Positions 57,713 to 64,000 of a DNA stretch of 64,000 bases are shown piece after piece; positions within the stretch are counted from its first letter, which is position 1; every line of letters starts with the position of its first letter. Origin of the DNA: Paramecium octaurelia (Eukaryota > Ciliophora > Oligohymenophorea > Peniculida > Parameciidae); the NCBI GenBank assembly GCA_905182995.1, contig CAJJDP010000043.1, positions 1 to 64,000 on the forward strand, written 5' to 3'. Below the pieces are notes generated by a model. It made no database searches and had not been told where the DNA came from. It saw only the letters and a program-made list of their open reading frames with translations. A program made the translations under genes and the position numbers.

Positions 57713-59212
57713 ATGCCTCCTAAGCCGAAACCCAAGAAAGCACCACAAGAACCAGAAGATGAATTTACTAAGATGACTGCTTAAGAGCTTACATAGAATT
57801 TACAAATATTCAGAGATAAGTTAACTGAGTTAAAGCAAAAAAGAAATTATATCCAAATGGATCGTGATATGGTTCAAAATTTTTTCTCAAATTGCTTACA
57901 AGAAATCTAAGAGCTGAATATTAAAATTGTAAACAAAGAAACTGAAGCCGAATAATTAGAGGAGACTCACAGAATCCAATTAAAAAGCTATTTATAAAAA
58001 GTATAACTATCAATCAGGATAGGTTAAACATCTTGAGTATGAATAAGAAAAAGCAAATGATGAAATCGAAAAAGATGGAAAGGAAGCGCATAATTTAGAA
58101 AACGATCATTTTTCTAAGAGAAGTGATGAATAGAAAAGATAAAAAACACATTTAAAAAAATTATAAGAGGAATATGAAAATTCATATATTCACGCTATTG
58201 AAAAGGAAGAAAAAAACAATAAAAAAACACTTGACAAATCAAAACAAGTTTTTGATGAAACTTTACAAAATATGGAAGAGAAATATAAAATGAGACTCCA
58301 AAAACTCAAAGAAGAATTAGAACTAAGATTAAAAGTAGAGATCCACGAACTTGAAGAAAGAAAGAATCTACACATTAATGAGTTAATTAATAATCATGAA
58401 ACAGCCTTTGCTGAACTTAAACAATATTATAATACTATCACTAGAGAGAATTTAGAACTGATTAAGAATTAAAAAGAAGAAATAGCTAGCATCAATGCCA
58501 AACTATAAAAAAATAGCAAAATCATAGCTGACATGAAGGCTGCCAACAATAATATCAGAATCCCCTTGAAATAAGCTACTGAAGAAAGAGACATTTTAAA
58601 AAATGCTCTTAAATAATTTTCAAAGGTAATGTTCACTATGAGTATTTTTAGCATAAAATGTCTCTTCAAAATTTACAGTCAAAAAACACTACTTTAACAG
58701 AGAAATATGCAGAATTAAAACATAATAGCAATGATTTAAATTTTAAGTATGACAAATTACTACGTGAAAAATAAGAATTGGAAGAAAAATTTGAAAGAAT
58801 TGCCATGGAAGTTAAAAAACATACAGATTTATAAAATAATGTATTAGGTTAACAATTACAAAATATGTAAGACGGATTGGAAGAGAAAGTAAATACTTTG
58901 AAATTATTTTTAGGAAGTTTAATTAAAAACTATTGTAGAAAGAACTAACATGGATCCATAAATGTACTAATAATTAACAATCAAAATCAAAGAATCTATT
59001 GAGTATTTAATAACATTATTATTTTTAGAGCTAAAAACTAATTAATCAAGAACCTTAGATATTCAATTCATCATGCTACTAAAGCATACAATGATTCAAT
59101 TAGAGTCTATGAGGCAAAATTAGTGGAATTTGGTATTCCACCAGAAGAGCTTGGCTTCTAACCCTTATCAACAATCACAAGTTCTATGCCAGCTGGATTA
59201 GTAAGTTAATGA
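57713..59212 (+). CDS. Nexin-dynein regulatory complex subunit 4 (DRC4 / GAS8)
   Basis: 466 aa (human GAS8 478), introns 58001-58022 (22), 58626-58651 (26), 58889-58913 (25), 59003-59028 (26); exactly in frame. Start MPPKPKPKKAPQEPEDEF at 57713, TGA 59210-59212. All helical. Diagnostic stretches: KRNYIQMDRDMVQNFF, KYKMRLQKLKEELELRLKVE, VEIHELEERKNLHINEL, HETAFAELKQYYNTIT, and the C-terminal RVYEAKLVEFGIPPEELGFQ. These align with human GAS8 (ELHEVEERKN, EEAFTDIKNYYNDIT, RTYEAKLLAFGIP). DRC4 forms the base plate of the nexin-dynein regulatory complex on axonemal doublets, with DRC1/DRC2, and is needed for coordinated ciliary beating. Very confident. Confidence 0.95.
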
Positions 59213-59424
59213 TTTTATAATTATACAATAATTTCATTATCATCTAAATTATCATAATGTAGAATATCATTCTCAATTTACATTTTCACAACTTAGATTT
59301 CGTTAATATAAAAGTCTAAAGACAATATTAATAAAATAAAATAATTTTTAGTAATAAAATTTAATAATCAATTATGTGAATAATTTTAAAAAGATACTAA
59401 ATGTAAATATTATTTATGATAATT

Positions 59425-60228
59425 TCACTCTTAACAATTAGTCTGAATGCATTTTATTAAAGAATTGGCCTTTTCGTTATTTTTTACACATTGATTATAC
59501 TACAATTAAAACCATATTTTACAGCATCAAGTCCTTCATATATAGCTTTCTATTTACAGCTTTTCAATCTGTCGACACAATCTTCGTTGCAATCTTTAAA
59601 ATATTATGCACATTCATCCTTGAGACATTCTTAATATTCGGCTCTTTTGTTTTTTTCTTTTTCATTTTCCTCTCCATCATTTCCATTGTTTCCATTATTA
59701 GAGCCCTAACTTTTTCCATCTTAGTTTTTTTTTTATTCTTCCTCTTTTTTCTTAGCTTCCTCAGCCTTCTTGGCATCTTCAGCCTTTTTTGCTTCTTCGG
59801 CTTTCTTAGCATCTTCTGCCTTTTTGGCTTCTTGAGCTTTCTTAGCCTCTTCAGCCTTCTTTGCTTCTTCAGCTTTCTTTGCCTCTTCAGCCTTCTTTGC
59901 CTCTTCAGCTTTCTTGGCCTCTTCAGCTTTCTTAGCCTCTTCAGCTTTCTTTGCTTCTTCAGCCTTCTTTGCCTCTTCTGCTTTCTTTGCTTCCTCAGCC
60001 TTCTTTGCTTCTTCTGCTTTTTTAGCATCATCTGCTTTCTTTTATTCCTCTGGGGTTAATAAGGAAGTTCCATAAGACAATTCTTCATTTTATTTCACAT
60101 CTTTCTGTTGATTATATATAATATATTGTTACATGAATGTACTTTGTTTCAGCCTTCTTGTGTATTTCAACTCTTTTTGTGGTTGCTAAAGCCAATAATA
60201 ATAAAATAAAAACAACGGATGTTCTCAT
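59425..60228 (-). CDS. Secreted KKAEEA-repeat protein with Cys-rich end (copy 1)
   Basis: 250 aa, ATG 60226-60228, introns 60105-60132 (28 nt) and 59500-59522 (23 nt), TGA 59425-59427; exactly in frame. The N-terminus MRTSVVFILLLLALATT is a clear signal peptide. Residues about 55-150 hold roughly 16 copies of a 6-residue KKA(E/D)EA unit (18-nt repeats in DNA), an extended charged helix. A Gly/Asn linker follows (SNNGNNGNDGEE) and then a Cys-rich C-terminus (ECLKDECAQYFKDCNEDC, CKQK, YNQCVKNNEK, CIQTNCQE) with eight or nine cysteines. Alternating-charge repeats resemble surface or secretory proteins. The function is unknown. An identical copy at 60728-61531 is probably an assembly duplicate. 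Confidence 0.75.
59740..60050. repeat. 18-bp tandem coding repeats (KKAEEA), copy 1
   Basis: About 16 imperfect 18-nt units (on the minus strand gaagaggcaaagaaagct), within the secreted repeat protein. Unit differences are mostly synonymous (GCA/GCT, AAG/AAA, GAA/GAG). This suggests purifying selection on the protein, or old expansion. Confidence 0.9.
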
Positions 60229-60651
60229 ATCCCCAAAAATTTAATTTTACTGAAAAAATATTAATTGGTTTGTTAATCATAAATTTAACATGGAAGTTAG
60301 GTGTTCTCAACACTGTTGATTAATTTTATATAATTCCAATCAATGAATTTGAAAAAAGGAGTATAAAAAGTATTAACATATGTTATTTCATATAAACTGT
60401 CTGAATTTAATAATTTTTAACAATAATTATAGTAAATATCACTTTTCAGCCTCTTTTAGAAAAAGTAATAACTATATAAAGAGGAAGAGAAAAACTAAGA
60501 GCATAATAAAATAACATATGCATATAGTTAAAGAAAGAGAGAAAGAGTAATTAGAATAATACGAAAATTTTAATTGATATTATTGAAGTAAGCACTTGAT
60601 AAGTAATTGAGAGTCTTTTTAGAAATAATACTTCTAAATGATAGGTAGATC

Positions 60652-60652
60652 N
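60652..60652. other. Assembly gap (single N)
   Basis: Single undetermined base exactly between duplicated copies 59350-60651 and 60653-61954. Confidence 0.95.
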
Positions 60653-61954
60653 AGTAATAAAATTTAATAATCAATTATGTGAATAATTTTAAAAAGATAC
60701 TAAATGTAAATATTATTTATGATAATTTCACTCTTAACAATTAGTCTGAATGCATTTTATTAAAGAATTGGCCTTTTCGTTATTTTTTACACATTGATTA
60801 TACTACAATTAAAACCATATTTTACAGCATCAAGTCCTTCATATATAGCTTTCTATTTACAGCTTTTCAATCTGTCGACACAATCTTCGTTGCAATCTTT
60901 AAAATATTATGCACATTCATCCTTGAGACATTCTTAATATTCGGCTCTTTTGTTTTTTTCTTTTTCATTTTCCTCTCCATCATTTCCATTGTTTCCATTA
61001 TTAGAGCCCTAACTTTTTCCATCTTAGTTTTTTTTTTATTCTTCCTCTTTTTTCTTAGCTTCCTCAGCCTTCTTGGCATCTTCAGCCTTTTTTGCTTCTT
61101 CGGCTTTCTTAGCATCTTCTGCCTTTTTGGCTTCTTGAGCTTTCTTAGCCTCTTCAGCCTTCTTTGCTTCTTCAGCTTTCTTTGCCTCTTCAGCCTTCTT
61201 TGCCTCTTCAGCTTTCTTGGCCTCTTCAGCTTTCTTAGCCTCTTCAGCTTTCTTTGCTTCTTCAGCCTTCTTTGCCTCTTCTGCTTTCTTTGCTTCCTCA
61301 GCCTTCTTTGCTTCTTCTGCTTTTTTAGCATCATCTGCTTTCTTTTATTCCTCTGGGGTTAATAAGGAAGTTCCATAAGACAATTCTTCATTTTATTTCA
61401 CATCTTTCTGTTGATTATATATAATATATTGTTACATGAATGTACTTTGTTTCAGCCTTCTTGTGTATTTCAACTCTTTTTGTGGTTGCTAAAGCCAATA
61501 ATAATAAAATAAAAACAACGGATGTTCTCATATCCCCAAAAATTTAATTTTACTGAAAAAATATTAATTGGTTTGTTAATCATAAATTTAACATGGAAGT
61601 TAGGTGTTCTCAACACTGTTGATTAATTTTATATAATTCCAATCAATGAATTTGAAAAAAGGAGTATAAAAAGTATTAACATATGTTATTTCATATAAAC
61701 TGTCTGAATTTAATAATTTTTAACAATAATTATAGTAAATATCACTTTTCAGCCTCTTTTAGAAAAAGTAATAACTATATAAAGAGGAAGAGAAAAACTA
61801 AGAGCATAATAAAATAACATATGCATATAGTTAAAGAAAGAGAGAAAGAGTAATTAGAATAATACGAAAATTTTAATTGATATTATTGAAGTAAGCACTT
61901 GATAAGTAATTGAGAGTCTTTTTAGAAATAATACTTCTAAATGATAGGTAGATC
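60653..61954. repeat. Duplicated block B, copy 2
   Basis: Second copy of 59350-60651. It starts right after the N and continues into unique sequence at 61955, where the small gene at 61941-62183 is intact. Confidence 0.92.
60728..61531 (-). CDS. Secreted KKAEEA-repeat protein with Cys-rich end (copy 2)
   Basis: Identical in sequence and exon structure to the gene at 59425-60228, shifted by 1303 bases (introns 60803-60825 and 61408-61435; repeat units at 61043-61353). See that entry. Most likely the same gene counted twice because of an unmerged contig overlap. Confidence 0.7.
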
Positions 61955-62183
61955 GTTTCATTTTGATTATATACACTATTTCCAATTTGCAAATATCCAA
62001 AACTTGATAGAAGATGAGGAGGAAATGAAAAAGAAGAGAGGAACCTACATGAAATTCTGCTTATCTTATTTAATCATGAAAGAACTAAAATAAACTTTCG
62101 GATAAGAAATCAGATCTGTTAATTTAATAACTTATGAATATTATCCAAATCTTTCTACGAATCAGCCTCTTAAATAATAGTGA
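61941..62183 (+). CDS. Small protein, at least 80 residues, 5' end uncertain
   Basis: The frame runs from ATG 61941 (MIGRSFHFDYIHYFQ) to TGA 62181-62183 and contains NIQNLIEDEEEMKKKRGTY then MKFCLSYLIMKELKQTFG. The frame is also open upstream to a TTTTTAG acceptor at about 61927, so a first exon may lie around 61840-61890 (an open stretch ILIDIIE is in phase). The ATG lies in duplicated block B: the first copy is cut at 60651, 14 bases into this gene. Helical, charged, unrecognised. Confidence 0.5.
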
Positions 62184-62822
62184 TTATTTTGGCTAATTAT
62201 TTTTTAGAAACAGAAATCATTACTTTAAAACTGAATAATTTAAGCTCTTTAAGTTTCTACCTTAAAGTAAATAATAATGTGCTTTATATAAATAAATATA
62301 TTTTGAATACAATACTCTTAAATGATATATATGGTTAAGCAGAAGAATTCCCTATTTCTATTAAATTGATAATTAGATTACATAGATGGAATTATGTTTG
62401 TTTATTGATATTCTATTTTAGAAATATAATTTATTTAATATTAAATAATTGGATAATTGTTTCATACTGATTTCTATTAAAGGGTTTTATTGTTTACATA
62501 GAGAAATGCATTTAAATCCATTTATGAGTTATTTTTGTATTAGCAGGTAAACAAAAATAAGTAAATGAATAATATAGGAAAAAGGATATTTTTTACAAAA
62601 CAATGTAAAATGAATATTTAATATTATTATATGATTGTTGTACAAACTATAATAGTGATCTATAGAATAAAATATTTAATAAAATGAAAACTAGGAATTC
62701 TGATAGACAAAAACAGAGAGAAGACTTGTCTGTCACTTGTTAAGAGGTATTCACCACAAAATTCTCATAAATATCTCTTCCTTTATATATTTATTATATA
62801 CACTATAAAATAGAATGTATCT
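62184..62822. other. Intergenic, no gene seen
   Basis: A+T-rich with long poly-A/T and no coherent frame on either strand. Confidence 0.45.
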
Positions 62823-63158
62823 ATGAGCGAGTACCCATTTCCTAGCGCAGCATAAACACCAATTAGGAGAAGAGGACCGATCCATAAGAAACCTAAATAG
62901 GTATTAATCATAATAAGCTGAAGACAATGATTAATTTGAAAAAACACAAATCTTAAAGGTAATTTATCTGCTATGAGGATAAAGATTTAAATATTCCTTA
63001 AGAGTACTAATCTATCCTATAAAAACATGTAAATATTAAGTTTATATTAAATGAAGAAAAATGATGATGATAGAGAATCAGATGAAGAACAAATTAAATA
63101 TGCCATTAACTACTTGTATAATGACTTATTATTATGTTTGGAAAAAGAAAAAAAATGA
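62823..63158 (+). CDS. About 96-residue protein, unrecognised, splicing partly uncertain
   Basis: ATG 62823 reads MSEYPFPSAAQTPIRRRGPI then HKKPKQ. A second segment reads YEDKDLNIPQEYQSILQKH and a third DDDRESDEEQIKYAINYLYN then DLLLCLEKEKK, ending at TGA 63156-63158. Joining them in frame needs a 28-nt intron after QKH (GTAAAT...GAAG) and a 17-nt gap after KPKQ (GTATTA...ATAAG). The latter is shorter than normal Paramecium introns, so the model there is doubtful. The acidic C-terminal helix and basic N-terminus give no family. Confidence 0.5.
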
Positions 63159-64000
63159 ATTAATTAATTTTATAATGCTCATATAAATTCTTTTATTGCA
63201 ACTCAAAAGTTCTATTTTAGCTCTTCTCAAACCCTATAAGCTCCATTAATTTGATTAAACCTCTTAACATAAGAAAATAAAGGAATTTTAAACAAATATA
63301 GAATCGAAATTTCTTAGAAGAGGATTGTGTGATTTTTCTATTTAATGTAATAGAGCCCTTTTGATTTGATTGAAATAGTTATTAGAATGTTATTTCAATG
63401 AATATCTTCAATCAGTAAGAATTATTAAAAAGCTTATGTTCCCTTTGACTTTGATTGAATTTAATTGGAATTAATTTAAGCAGTTTAAGATTATTATTAT
63501 AAACATTCAGAAATACATGAGTAGAATCAATGCAATAAAAAATTAGAATTTCTAAATTATTATTTTCAAAAATCAGGGTATTGTGAATGTATTTAGAATG
63601 AAAAATGTAATCTTTATCTTAATTCTAATAATACTCTAAAGCAGTGAATCTGGAAAAGTATTTCAGCTTGTGAAATAATGAGTATTTTAATTATTAAAAT
63701 TCTTACTTTAATCTTATTTAAAATTACATTAATTTGTAGTGATAAAAATATTAATAAAAATTAATTCTTTGTGAATAAAAAGAAATAGATATTAATAAAA
63801 TAATCATAATAAATACGATAATACTTTAAACTTATCAAAACCCACTACTTCAAACTCTAAATAATTTATTATTAATATAGATTTGAATTGAGGAATTAAA
63901 AAGTGGCAAATAATATTTGCTTAATAATATTTAAGTAATTCTTAAAGTATTCCATTTTTTAATGAAAATCAAATTCATATTAAGACTCAAAATTAATTGA
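63159..64000. other. Right edge; weak coding-like stretch at 63370-63690 only
   Basis: A plus-strand frame around 63395-63690 (LLECYFNEYLQS, KLMFPLTLIEFNWNQFKQF, and in another frame KSGYCECIQNEKCNLYL) could be a small gene with introns, but I could not assemble it. 63700-64000 shows nothing. No telomeric repeat is present at either end of the window. Confidence 0.3.

Larger units (their letters stand above)
59350..60651. repeat. Duplicated block B, copy 1 (1302 bp)
   Basis: Matches 60653-61954 with a constant offset of 1303. I saw no differences. It ends with gataggtagatc directly before the N at 60652. Contains the whole KKAEEA-repeat gene and the first bases (60638 on) of the small gene at 61941. 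Confidence 0.92.

Noticed and set aside
59740..60050. CRISPR-like regular repeats
   Set aside because: Units are 18 nt, contiguous with no spacers, and encode KKAEEA in frame; the host is a eukaryote.
59564..60059. Long Lys/Arg-rich and Leu/Phe/Cys-rich frames on both strands of the repeat gene
   Set aside because: They are shifted readings of the 18-nt KKAEEA units. The frame with a signal peptide, spliced introns and a Cys-rich end is the gene.
1..64000. Bacterial origin with many pseudogenes (standard-code frames all short)
   Set aside because: Frames become long and carry eukaryotic domains (SEH1, DRC4, NHE, PKG) when TAA/TAG are read as Gln and 22-31 nt introns are removed.

Overview
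This window is macronuclear DNA of a ciliate, almost certainly a Paramecium. It is about 70-75% A+T, and almost every convincing gene stays open only if TAA and TAG are read as glutamine and TGA is the only stop (genetic code 6). The introns are tiny, almost all 22-31 nt, with GTA...TAG ends. In most multi-exon genes below, the spliced length comes out as an exact multiple of three under that code, which is the main internal check on the models. Genes lie on both strands with very short spacers and no repeats of mobile-element type.

Layout: 1-2.1 kb holds gene remnants, including a decayed WD40 gene. 2.6-11.6 kb carries a MUL1-like membrane RING E3 ligase, a small membrane protein, an LRR/ankyrin protein, a G-patch protein and a broken trichocyst-matrix-like gene. 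12-21 kb carries a Na+/H+ exchanger, several ciliate-specific proteins, a mitoribosomal mS41-like protein, the nucleoporin SEH1 and a B-box protein. 21-35 kb holds a coiled-coil protein and two tandem giant (about 1650 aa) multi-membrane PAS-like paralogues. 35.5-39.3 kb holds a Piwi/Argonaute-like protein whose catalytic centre looks degraded; its start codon overlaps the stop of a seven-membrane protein fused to a kinase-like domain. 39.5-49 kb has a candidate ciliary protein, a propeller protein, a MORN protein, coiled-coil proteins, a RING/TRAF-type/SPRY gene interrupted by one in-frame TGA, and a dual-specificity phosphatase. 49.7-55.4 kb has a CAMK-like kinase, an Alba protein and a cGMP-dependent protein kinase with 12 introns. 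55.6-64 kb has a membrane protein, an RBR-type zinc protein, the nexin-dynein regulatory complex subunit DRC4/GAS8, and a secreted KKAEEA-repeat protein.

Two single N bases (5172 and 60652) each sit exactly between two near-identical copies of 1.3-1.47 kb. These look like unmerged overlapping contig ends, so the duplicated genes are probably single in the genome. The genes do not form one pathway. The recurring themes are cilia (DRC4, possible axonemal protein), cyclic-nucleotide and other kinase signalling, ubiquitin ligases and membrane sensors, as expected for a ciliate. The most unusual items are the putative slicer-dead Piwi overlapped by a seven-TM pseudokinase gene, the in-frame TGA separating two domains at 47828, and several same-strand neighbours that touch or overlap.
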